In this document: positions 50,310 through 58,301 of the stretch, piece after piece | How positions within the stretch are numbered: the stretch's first letter is position 1 | Layout: every line of letters starts with the position of its first letter | DNA from: Bacteroidales bacterium | GTDB taxonomy: Bacteria; Bacteroidota; Bacteroidia; Bacteroidales; F082 | Length of the DNA stretch: 64,000 nucleotides | Assembly: GCA_016936355.1 (NCBI GenBank) | Contig: JAFGYB010000001.1 | Span: 124,001 to 188,000, forward strand | Reading direction: 5' to 3' | Notes under the pieces: model-generated | Database searches by the model: none | Told to the model about the DNA's origin: nothing | Seen by the model: only the letters and a program-made list of their open reading frames with translations | Translations under genes and position numbers: made by a program

Positions 50310-52988
50310 ATGCACAGAGCCTTTTACAAGCTTTTTCTGTATTGCTTTATGACTACCCTGCTGTTGTCATCCCAACTCATTATGGGGCAAACAGCCCGCA
50401 CCTATCACGAAGCGATGCAAAAGGGAAAAGCAGAACTGGCACAAGGAAAGCTGATTGATGCAAAAGCATACTTTCTCATGGCCTTGCAGATGAAACCTGG
50501 CGACTCACTGGCCAATGCTCAGATCAAGGCTGTGGTCAATACATTAAAAAAGGAAGGGGAACACAAGGAAGTTTATTACCAATGGTTGGATCAGGGGGAT
50601 GCCTTTTTGAACAACGGAGCCCTGGATGCCGCCCGGCAAGCCTATGAAAAAGCATTGAACGTTCTGCCGGGTGACCCGTACGCCATAGGAAAGATCAAAC
50701 AGATAGACGCGCTCAAACAAGCTCAAAAGGACAAACTGCAGGCATACAACGATTTTATAAGCAAGGGGGATCTGCTTCTGCAAAACCATCAGTTCTCCCC
50801 TGCCCTGTTTGCATTCAAAAAAGCGGACAGTCTCTACCCGGACAAAAAACTTCCCAAAATTAAAATCCAGGCCACCCTTCAACGACAAAAAGAATACCAA
50901 CAAAAAACCAAACGGGCGGAACTACACATCAACAAAGCGAAACAGTACCTTTTGATCAAAGACTATCTGTCGGCTTTAAAAGAATTATACAAAGCCGATT
51001 CATTGATTCCCGATAACCTTTCGCTGCAATCCCGGATCAGTCAGATTGCACCTCTGGCTCAAAAGCAAAGTAAATACAACCAATGGATTCAGGAAGGTGA
51101 TCAATTGTATCTGACGAAAAACTTCATGGCTGCCCGGATGAAATACCAGCAGGCAGTCAGAGTATGGCCTGAGCAGACCTATCCCGGAGATATGATCTCG
51201 CGCATCGACGCAAGGCTGCAACAGCAACGGGCTCATTTGGAGGAGAATTACCGGAAGGCTGTCCATCAGGCAGACAGTCTCTTCCGTCAATCAGACTGGG
51301 AAAATGCCCGTGCGGAATACAACCTGGCTTTGAATCTGAAACCGGACGAAGTTTATCCAAAGAATCAGATTCAGGCCATTGACAAAGCATTGCTGGCTCA
51401 AAAGGCCAAACAAATGGCTTTGTATGCTGGAATTATCCGGCGGGGAGACAGCCTTTTTAACCTGAAACAATTCATGACTTCCCGGAAGCTGTTTCAAATG
51501 GCACAGGAGCTAAAACCCACCGATCCTTATCCCCCAAAAAGACTTAAAGAGATTGATGCCAAACTGGAACTGTTCCGGGCTGCTGAACGATTGAATACAC
51601 AATACAAGCAAGTGATTGCCACAGCCGACAGTTTATATCATTTACAACGCCTGAACGAAGCCATGGGACAGTACAACCGGGCATTAGAGTTAAAACCCTC
51701 TGAAGAATATCCACAGAGTCAGATTGACCTCATTAAAAAGGAACTGGTAGCAATAAAGAACCAAAAGGTCAACGATGAAAAATATGCCCTGCAAATGCAA
51801 AAGGGAACTGCTCTATTTGATCAAAGCAAATGGAATGAGGCTCTAACTGCTTTTCAGAAAGCACTGGCAATCAAACCCGGTGAAAAATCGCCCTCAGATT
51901 ATATCCGGCGAATCGACAGCATTCAGCAACAGCTGGTCATGCAGCACAATCTTGACAGTACGTACAGGAAATTTTTCGCTGAAGGTTCGCAGCAATTGAA
52001 TCTAAAAAAATACCAACAGGCTCTCCTGTCTTTTGAAGAAGCACAAAAATTAAAACCTGCTGAACCTGCTCCGGGACAAAAGATAACAGAGATTAAAAAT
52101 ATTCTGGCTGAGATTAAACGCACGGCAGCTCTAAACGAACAGTATCAGGTTCTGATCTCCGCCGGTGATTCCCTACTGAAAGAAAAGCACTATGAACTAT
52201 CCCTTCAAAAGTATCAGGAAGCTCTAAAATTAAAGCCCGGTGAGCCCTATCCTCAAAACAAAATCAGTCAGATCAACACCACATTAATTCAATTGGCCAA
52301 AGAAAAAGAACAACGGTATAACAAAGCTGTTGCCGATGGGGATCGTTCATTCAAGAGTCAGGACTATAAAAATGCGCTGACGTCTTACCAAACAGCGCTC
52401 AGCATCAAACCAGATGCCACCTACCCGGCACAACAGATCAGTCAATGCAAGACACAATTAAGCATCCTGGCCCAACAGCTATTGAAACAATACCGTCAGG
52501 TTATGAGTGAAGCCGATCAGTATTATAACGGAAAGATTTTCGATCAGGCTATTGCTTCGTACAGAAAAGCCCATGAAATAATGCCGGATGAAACCCGTCC
52601 TGTTGAGATGATTCGTACAATCATGAAATACATCGAAGATCATGCTGTGGAGGATATCAGCAATCAAACGGTTCAATTGCAGGCTAACCAACGGAAAACA
52701 TTTAAATTTAAACCTGTAAATGTTGCTGTGAGGGACAATAACTATGTGCTTATCAAAGCAAGAAATGTGGATGGAAAAGCCTTTAATGTTTTGTTTACTT
52801 ACGGAAAAGATGGGGAAAGCAACGGTGGGTTTGTTCTTCAGGTTCCGGCCGGCAAAGCCAGCCATGAATTCATTATCCGGGTTGGAACTCAGTACAAATG
52901 GTTTTCTGAAGACAACAACTGGATGTCCGTTTATCCGGAAAACAACCCGCTTGAAATCTCGCTCATCCGAATTTCAAAAGGTGACTAA
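50310..52988 (+). CDS. Exported giant TPR-like repeat protein (892 aa)
   Basis: The protein has a signal peptide (LFLYCFMTTLLLSSQLIMGQ) and then about 13 modules of some 60-65 residues. Each follows YNK-I--GD-LF--K-Y--AL--Y--AL-LKPGE-YP---I--I---L; examples are LNLKPDEVYPKNQI, LKLKPGEPYPQNKIS and LSIKPDATYPAQQIS. Each module is a TPR-type hairpin plus an extra linker helix. A different beta-rich domain of about 110 residues ends it (VQLQANQRKTFKFKPV, YGKDGESNGGFVLQV, YKWFSEDNNWMSVYP). It is probably periplasmic. It follows the LolD-like gene and overlaps the DUF554 stop by 4 bases. Confidence 0.9.
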   Translation: MHRAFYKLFLYCFMTTLLLSSQLIMGQTARTYHEAMQKGKAELAQGKLIDAKAYFLMALQMKPGDSLANAQIKAVVNTLKKEGEHKEVYYQWLDQGDAFLNNGALDAARQAYEKALNVLPGDPYAIGKIKQIDALKQAQKDKLQAYNDFISKGDLLLQNHQFSPALFAFKKADSLYPDKKLPKIKIQATLQRQKEYQQKTKRAELHINKAKQYLLIKDYLSALKELYKADSLIPDNLSLQSRISQIAPLAQKQSKYNQWIQEGDQLYLTKNFMAARMKYQQAVRVWPEQTYPGDMISRIDARLQQQRAHLEENYRKAVHQADSLFRQSDWENARAEYNLALNLKPDEVYPKNQIQAIDKALLAQKAKQMALYAGIIRRGDSLFNLKQFMTSRKLFQMAQELKPTDPYPPKRLKEIDAKLELFRAAERLNTQYKQVIATADSLYHLQRLNEAMGQYNRALELKPSEEYPQSQIDLIKKELVAIKNQKVNDEKYALQMQKGTALFDQSKWNEALTAFQKALAIKPGEKSPSDYIRRIDSIQQQLVMQHNLDSTYRKFFAEGSQQLNLKKYQQALLSFEEAQKLKPAEPAPGQKITEIKNILAEIKRTAALNEQYQVLISAGDSLLKEKHYELSLQKYQEALKLKPGEPYPQNKISQINTTLIQLAKEKEQRYNKAVADGDRSFKSQDYKNALTSYQTALSIKPDATYPAQQISQCKTQLSILAQQLLKQYRQVMSEADQYYNGKIFDQAIASYRKAHEIMPDETRPVEMIRTIMKYIEDHAVEDISNQTVQLQANQRKTFKFKPVNVAVRDNNYVLIKARNVDGKAFNVLFTYGKDGESNGGFVLQVPAGKASHEFIIRVGTQYKWFSEDNNWMSVYPENNPLEISLIRISKGD

Positions 52989-53674
52989 ACGCCCACATTC
53001 GGGAAAAGCCAAAGCAGCAGGACAATCACTACCAGCGCGGGAAGCATGTTGATGACGTTGATTTTTTTGAGTCCCAAAATATCGATTCCTAAGCCCAACA
53101 GCAAAACACCACCGGTGGCCGACAATTCCACAATCATCATTTGAGGAAAGAAATTTCCCATCCACATGGCCATCAGGGTAATGCCTCCCTGATAGATCAG
53201 CAAGGGAATAGCGGAGAACATCACACCGATCCCCAAACCCGATGCCAGTGCAATGGAAGAGAAACCGTCCATCAAGGATTTAATCAGCAACAGATGGGCA
53301 TTTCCGGTCATCCCCTCTTCAATTCCTCCCAGAATGGTCAACGATCCCATACAATAAAGCAGGAACGCGGTTAACAATCCGTCGGTAAAACGTTCATGAG
53401 CGCTTTTAAATTTCTTTTTGATCCAATTGGCAAAGCGTTCCATACCCCGGTCGAGGTGCAGTAGTTCGCCGATGAGCGATCCAAGGATCAAACTGAAAAC
53501 CAAATGCAATACATGGGTTGATTTTAGAGCCATACTCATCCCCAGGTATAAAGTAAACAAACCGATTACCTGGAAAAATATTTTGATAAAACGTTCCGGG
53601 AGGCGGCTTTTGAACAGGATACCCAGTGAGCTTCCCACCAGTACTGCGGCCACATTAACAAGTGTTCCGATCAT
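52985..53674 (-). CDS. DUF554 membrane protein
   Basis: The 229-residue protein has six or seven hydrophobic helices and the DUF554 start IGTLVNVAAVLVGSSLGILF, plus VFSLILGSLIGELLHLD, CMGSLTILGGIEEGMTG and SLMDGFSSIALASGLGIGVMFSA (quoted in part). The family, including YdfK, is of unknown function and thought to be a transporter. It converges on the repeat-protein gene with a 4-base overlap (CTAA shared by both stops) and sits 12 bases after yggS. Confidence 0.93.
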   Translation of the reverse strand: MIGTLVNVAAVLVGSSLGILFKSRLPERFIKIFFQVIGLFTLYLGMSMALKSTHVLHLVFSLILGSLIGELLHLDRGMERFANWIKKKFKSAHERFTDGLLTAFLLYCMGSLTILGGIEEGMTGNAHLLLIKSLMDGFSSIALASGLGIGVMFSAIPLLIYQGGITLMAMWMGNFFPQMMIVELSATGGVLLLGLGIDILGLKKINVINMLPALVVIVLLLWLFPNVGV

Positions 53675-53686
53675 AAATTTTAAATG

Positions 53687-54352
53687 TCAATAGCGGGCCC
53701 CGAAAATGCCGGACCCAACACGCACAAGAGTAGCTCCTTCCTCAACAGCTATGGGATAGTCACCCGACATACCCATGCTTACTTCTTTGAAATATTCCTT
53801 GTCGGAAAAATATTGTTGTTTCAACTGATCAAAAATCATTTTCAGGGAATGAAATTCACTTTTGATTTGTTCCGTATCCTCTGTGAAGGTTGCCATGCCC
53901 ATCACACCGCAAATTCTGATGTGTTTCAGTTCTCCAAAGCCATCCGATTTTAGTATTTCTTCTGCATCCTGTACTGAAAGTCCATATTTGGATTCTTCGC
54001 GGGCAATATGAAACTCCAGCAAACAATCAATCACCCGGTTGTTTTTCGCAGCCTGTTTATCAATTTCTTTCAGAAGTTTCAGGCTGTCCACAGCATGGAT
54101 CAATGTTACGAACGGAGCAATATATTTTACTTTATTGGTTTGTAAATGACCGATAAAATGCCATTGAATGTCATTGGGCAATTGAGGCTGTTTCGCAGCC
54201 AGTTCCTGGGCTTTGTTTTCACCAAACAACCGTTGCCCGGTGTCATAGGCCTGTTGTATTGCTTCCACGGGTTTGGTCTTGGAAACGGCAACCAATTGCA
54301 CTCCTTCGGGGAGTGTTTCCAACACAGTCGAAATATTTTTCTGAATGTCCAT
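53687..54352 (-). CDS. yggS: PLP homeostasis protein YggS/PLPBP
   Basis: The 221-residue protein is a single-domain PLP barrel: VQLVAVSKTKPVEAIQ (PLP-binding Lys), FGENKAQELAAKQ, WHFIGHLQTNKVKYI, IHAVDSLKLLKEI, VMGMATF and SMGMSGDYPIAVEEGATLVRVG with GIFGARY at the end. It controls free PLP and amino-acid pools. It overlaps the nucleotidyltransferase gene upstream by one base (TAATG), so they are coupled. Confidence 0.96.
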   Translation of the reverse strand: MDIQKNISTVLETLPEGVQLVAVSKTKPVEAIQQAYDTGQRLFGENKAQELAAKQPQLPNDIQWHFIGHLQTNKVKYIAPFVTLIHAVDSLKLLKEIDKQAAKNNRVIDCLLEFHIAREESKYGLSVQDAEEILKSDGFGELKHIRICGVMGMATFTEDTEQIKSEFHSLKMIFDQLKQQYFSDKEYFKEVSMGMSGDYPIAVEEGATLVRVGSGIFGARY

Positions 54353-55251
54353 TAGCTCCAGAGATTTTCAGGATAACGGCCTTCGGCAATCATCTCACGA
54401 ACTTTTTGCATGGTTTCTTCTTTGTCTTCACGATAGGTAACTCCAAACCAGTGGTCGCGGCTTTCCAGCACTTTTACACTGGCTTCTTTGTTGTTGATCA
54501 ACAGATTCGTTACATAAGGAATATAGAACTCTGCCTTTATGTTTTGTGCATTATCGCGGACAAAATCAGCAAAAAAAGTTCCCGATTGTTCAAAATATTT
54601 AGGGGTAAAGCCCCAGAAATTCATGGAAACCCATGAATTTTCATCCAGTTCAATGGGTGTTTTTTCTCCTTGATCCAATACCTGGTTTCCTTTTCTGATG
54701 ATCTTTGTCCGTTCCACAACATCGGTCAGCAAGCCCTGTTCTACCTCACAAATACCGCGGGAAACACTTCCGTTTTCAGAGAGGGTATTTTTCAACTGAA
54801 AGCCAACCATCGCATAGGCTGTGTCCTGAAGGGCCAACGTTGACAAATGGTTGTACATCACCTGAAAAGCTTCCCTGCCATAGAAGTCATCGGCATTTAT
54901 TACAGCAAAGGGTTCGTGAATAATATTCCTTGCAGCCAGAACAGCATGTCCTGTACCCCAGGGTTTCACTCGTTCAGGATTAAAACTCAGTCCTTCGGGA
55001 ATGTCGCGCAAATCCTGGATCACATAGTCGGTATCGATCTTCCCCTTCAGTCGATCTTCGTAAACTTCTTTAAATTCCTGTTCGATTTTTGCATTGATCA
55101 CAAATACCACACGACCGAATCCGGCACTCAGCGCATCAAAAACCGAATAATCGATGATATTTTCCCCGGACGGACCGATGGGGTCCATCTGTTTTACCCC
55201 TCCATAGCGACTTCCGAGTCCGGCAGCCAAAATCAACAAAGTTGGTTTCAT
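54352..55251 (-). CDS. Sugar-phosphate nucleotidyltransferase
   Basis: About 299 residues from ATG 55251, where MKPTLLILAAGLGSRYGGVK begins with the NTP-binding loop GLGSRYGG. It also has GTGHAVLAARNII, AVINADDFYGREAF (metal Asp pair), WVSMNFWGF and DHWFGVTYREDKE. It resembles NTP_transferase enzymes that make NDP-sugars, though it lacks features that would fix the sugar. The start is 24 bases inside the longest ORF because the fold begins there. Co-transcribed with yggS. Confidence 0.88.
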   Translation of the reverse strand: MKPTLLILAAGLGSRYGGVKQMDPIGPSGENIIDYSVFDALSAGFGRVVFVINAKIEQEFKEVYEDRLKGKIDTDYVIQDLRDIPEGLSFNPERVKPWGTGHAVLAARNIIHEPFAVINADDFYGREAFQVMYNHLSTLALQDTAYAMVGFQLKNTLSENGSVSRGICEVEQGLLTDVVERTKIIRKGNQVLDQGEKTPIELDENSWVSMNFWGFTPKYFEQSGTFFADFVRDNAQNIKAEFYIPYVTNLLINNKEASVKVLESRDHWFGVTYREDKEETMQKVREMIAEGRYPENLWS

Positions 55252-55364
55252 ACAAGCTTCTCTTTTAATTTTCAATGAATTACAAATTATTTTTCAGCAG
55301 ATACCACAGCTGAAATTTGTGGCTGCAAGATAGTGAAAATGAAACAAAATATTGAGTCTGCCCG

Positions 55365-55395
55365 TTGGGAACACAGGCAGAAATATCTACTTTTG
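55365..55395 (+). promoter_or_regulatory. Promoter with -7 box TACTTTTG, 4 nt before lipoprotein ATG
   Basis: TTG at 55365-55367, a 20-base spacer and TACTTTTG at 55388-55395, ending four bases before the ATG at 55400. Both boxes are present, so this is the strongest leaderless candidate of the three TACTTTTG-N4-ATG genes. Confidence 0.65.
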
Positions 55396-55399
55396 CGGG

Positions 55400-55744
55400 A
55401 TGAAGCTCAAAACTGCAGCCGGTATTATTATTCTGGGACTGGGGATGATTCTCTTGGGAAGTTGCCAGAAAGTGCTTTCCGGAACCGGATATGTGTATGA
55501 TAAATCCACCCGCAAACCGATTGATGGGGCTATGGTCAGAGCCTATCTGGATACTCCTTCCCCCGACGCTTATGTAATGACGACCTACAGCGGCACCGAC
55601 GGCGGATATTACGTTTACACACAACCTTATACCTGTACAGGAACCTGCCCCAAAGTTATTGTGGAAATTTCGAAAACCGGTTACAACGCGGCCATTGTAT
55701 CCAGTCCGAATAACGATACAACCTTTCTACAGGCGTCCCGCTAA
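55400..55744 (+). CDS. Small lipoprotein with carboxypeptidase-regulatory-like fold
   Basis: About 114 residues from ATG 55400; a longer ORF start at 55352 lies before the promoter. The lipobox is LLGSC (Cys22). The rest reads GTGYVYDKSTRKPIDGAMVRAYL, GTDGGYYVYTQPY and VIVEISKTGYNAAIVSS (short pieces quoted), a transthyretin/CarboxypepD-like sandwich of the kind used in Bacteroidota surface lipoproteins. Its stop overlaps the opposing gene's stop by four bases. Confidence 0.85.
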   Translation: MKLKTAAGIIILGLGMILLGSCQKVLSGTGYVYDKSTRKPIDGAMVRAYLDTPSPDAYVMTTYSGTDGGYYVYTQPYTCTGTCPKVIVEISKTGYNAAIVSSPNNDTTFLQASR

Positions 55745-57039
55745 TTATTTTCTGACCGCCTCCAGCGTTTCAGTTTCCGGCTGATCTTCTTGATGGCACT
55801 TTCGATGGATGCTTCCGGTTCAATGATGTTATTTGCACCCCAGAAAGCCGGATCTTCAAATGCAGAAACCTTGTCAGTAAAGAAATCGCGTGATTTGATC
55901 CGTTCGCTGAACTTGGGTTTCACCACATTGTTTCTGTCAATATCAGTAACGGCAGCTTCGGAAACAATTGTGTAGTTGGAAGCAAACCATTTTTTCTTCC
56001 ATTTAAATTTAAACTCACTTTCAGCTCGCACATAGTTCAGATACCACATTGAACCTATTTTACGGTACTTGATGTAATAATTTGCACTCAGTAACTCGGC
56101 TTTCAGGCCGGCGGGTTTCTTTTTGATGAAATAGGGCAACACATCATCCAGTTTGTTTTTGGCAACTTCAAACTGAAAGCTAACGAAGGCCAGACTCTTT
56201 GCATCGAGATAAATACTGCCGTTATAAAAAGCATAGTGTGAAGTATCACTTTGCGTGAAGTTAATCTCATAAGTTTCGCGTCCATCCAGAAAGACAATTC
56301 CTCCCACTCTGTAATGATAATCCATGAACATGTCGGGTGAAAGGACCTGACCCGGATATTTCACCAGATCGAGATAAGAAAGCATTAAAGGGCCTCCCTG
56401 TAGTTTTACCAGCAGTGTGTCCATGTTTTTCACAGCCTGACTTTTCCTACCCTTAAAAATGGTGGTTCGGTCGTTGTCGAGAATGTTGGTGTAGGACGAC
56501 TTGTACACATTCAACACCGCCTCTCCTACCGAAACAAAGGAATGATTCTTTTTTATGGATTCCCGATAAAATGTGGTCAGCATCATGGGGTTGTGCGGAT
56601 AATTATCCGGAATCCTCGACAGCGCATTCCGGATCAGATCCAACGCATTTAAATGCCGGATTACTACTTCATTCAAGGGAATAACAGCCGGTGTCAGTTC
56701 CAGAATGTTTTTCTCTTCGGTAAGCTTACTGATGGGGACAAAAAGGGTCTTGTATCCAAGACTGCTGATCCCGATTTTTCCTAACATATGAGCGATCGGA
56801 ACTTTCAATAAAAAATCACCGTCGGAATTAGTGACCGTACCAATGGTGGTTCCATCAATGTATACCGTAGCAAAAATGACCGGACTCTTATCGTCTGCAT
56901 TTTTCACTACCCCTTTAAAAGTCTGGAATTTTTGATTGTTCTGATTTTCCTGAGCCCAGGATGCATTTGAAAGAGTCAGAATAAACAGTAACAGAAATGA
57001 ACTGCACAGATACGAGCATTGGATGCTTAACTTTTTCAT
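55741..57039 (-). CDS. Exported CarboxypepD-regulatory-domain protein
   Basis: About 432 residues from ATG 57039; a TTG six codons upstream is the alternative. It has a signal peptide (YLCSSFLLLFILTLSNASWAQ) and an N-terminal carboxypeptidase-regulatory-like domain (FKGVVKNADDKSPVIFATVY, SNSDGDFLLKVP-type TNSDGDFLLKVP). The body begins PLNEVVIR and continues ALDLIRNALSRIPDNYPHNPMM, FYRESIKKN. This matches TonB-system-like CarboxypepD_reg/DUF5686-type proteins without the barrel. The C-terminus is basic (KLKRWRRSENN). Probably periplasmic or outer-membrane associated. Confidence 0.85.
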   Translation of the reverse strand: MKKLSIQCSYLCSSFLLLFILTLSNASWAQENQNNQKFQTFKGVVKNADDKSPVIFATVYIDGTTIGTVTNSDGDFLLKVPIAHMLGKIGISSLGYKTLFVPISKLTEEKNILELTPAVIPLNEVVIRHLNALDLIRNALSRIPDNYPHNPMMLTTFYRESIKKNHSFVSVGEAVLNVYKSSYTNILDNDRTTIFKGRKSQAVKNMDTLLVKLQGGPLMLSYLDLVKYPGQVLSPDMFMDYHYRVGGIVFLDGRETYEINFTQSDTSHYAFYNGSIYLDAKSLAFVSFQFEVAKNKLDDVLPYFIKKKPAGLKAELLSANYYIKYRKIGSMWYLNYVRAESEFKFKWKKKWFASNYTIVSEAAVTDIDRNNVVKPKFSERIKSRDFFTDKVSAFEDPAFWGANNIIEPEASIESAIKKISRKLKRWRRSENN

Positions 57040-57191
57040 TGTTTTAAGGTTTTTCAAACAACAAACTTAATTACCAAAGAGTGAGTTTTCCTTCCCTACG
57101 ATCCGCCGGAGTGATACAAAATTAACTTTTTTATTATCCAAATACAATCGAAAACAATAAATTAAGAAGCCTGACATTCCTCGCATTGAGA

Positions 57192-57230
57192 AAATAAAAA
57201 AGGCCGCAGCAAGAATACTACAGCCTTTTC
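57192..57230 (-). terminator. Intrinsic terminator of the nfn/DHOD operon
   Basis: Stem AAAAGGC / GCCTTTT (57198-57204 with 57223-57229), extended by five further pairs with two G-T wobbles. A T-run follows on the minus strand, 20 bases after the DHOD-like stop. Confidence 0.8.
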
Positions 57231-57248
57231 TTCAGTGCTCTTTTCAGA

Positions 57249-58247
57249 TTATTTAATGTCGCTGAAATACTTCATAAACTGCATTCTTTCATAAACATCA
57301 GGATTTTCTGTGGAAGCCTGACTCAATTTTCCACGGAACTGATCCACATAGTTAAATCCTTTGCCTTCCATCCATTCATCCACAAATTTCAACAGGTCCA
57401 GCACATAGGTCAGTCCGTGCTGATAGAAAGCAGATGCTACCTGCACCACAGTGGCACCGGCCAGCAATTGCTTAATAACCGCTTCCCCATCGTGAATACC
57501 GGTAGAAGCGGCCAAGCTCATGTTCACCCGTTGGTGCATAATAGCCATCCAGCGAAGTACATTCCCCATATCAGAAGCGTGACTCAACACATCGGTAGGA
57601 GTTACTTTCATGGTATGGATGTCGATGTCGGGATTGGCGAAACGGTTAAACAATACCACACCTTCCGCACCGTTGGCTTCCAGGTTTTTGATCACTTTAC
57701 CCAGGTTGGAGAAGTAAGGACTTATTTTAACGGATACAGGAAGTTTGACCTGTTCTTTGACCTTTTTCAGGATGTCGTAGTAGACATTTTCATTGTCACC
57801 ACATTCTTTATCCTGGTTGAACGGCATTACAAAAATATTCAATTCGAGTGCATCGGCTCCGGCCTGTTCAATTTCACGGGCAAAAGATGTCCATTCCATT
57901 CCGGTGATTGCATTGATGCTGGCAATAATCGGGATATCGGTCTTTTCCTTAGCAGATTGAATCAGGTTCAAATAACCGGTGAGTTCTTTTTCTTTAACAT
58001 GAACATCAATATAATCGAGCGTTTCACTATAGTCAGCATAGGTCATTTCGTCTTTCTGAGCCTGTTTAATCCGGTAATCGGCTTCCAGTAAAATCTGCTC
58101 TTCAAAAATAGATTTCAGCACAACGGCTCCTACTCCGTTTCGATCCAGTTCAACAATGTTCTTTAATGAATCGGTAAGTCCCGAGCTGGCTGCAACAATA
58201 GGATTTCTAAGATTGAGTCCCAGATATTTCGTATTAAGGTCTGCCAT
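57249..58247 (-). CDS. Dihydroorotate dehydrogenase-like flavoprotein
   Basis: The 332-residue protein is a TIM-barrel FMN protein of the DHOD superfamily: YLGLNLRNPIVAASSGLTDSL, AVVLKSIFEE, IIASINAITGMEW, DALELNIF, LPVSVKISPYFSNL, GVVLFNRF and a phosphate-binding region LAASTGIHDGEAVIKQLLAGATVVQVASAF (in parts). True PyrD substrate motifs are not clearly kept, so pyrimidine synthesis is not assured. It has no Fe-S tail like PreA. It is 54 bases downstream of nfnB, the last gene of that operon. Confidence 0.88.
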   Translation of the reverse strand: MADLNTKYLGLNLRNPIVAASSGLTDSLKNIVELDRNGVGAVVLKSIFEEQILLEADYRIKQAQKDEMTYADYSETLDYIDVHVKEKELTGYLNLIQSAKEKTDIPIIASINAITGMEWTSFAREIEQAGADALELNIFVMPFNQDKECGDNENVYYDILKKVKEQVKLPVSVKISPYFSNLGKVIKNLEANGAEGVVLFNRFANPDIDIHTMKVTPTDVLSHASDMGNVLRWMAIMHQRVNMSLAASTGIHDGEAVIKQLLAGATVVQVASAFYQHGLTYVLDLLKFVDEWMEGKGFNYVDQFRGKLSQASTENPDVYERMQFMKYFSDIK

Positions 58248-58301
58248 GATATTTTTTTGTTTTAAATGTAATCAATTTATTTAGTTACAGGTGTGCAGCG
58301 C

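Noticed and set aside
57417-58091. 224-residue plus ORF opposite the DHOD-like gene
   Set aside because: Antisense to a conserved TIM-barrel enzyme; no start context or domain.
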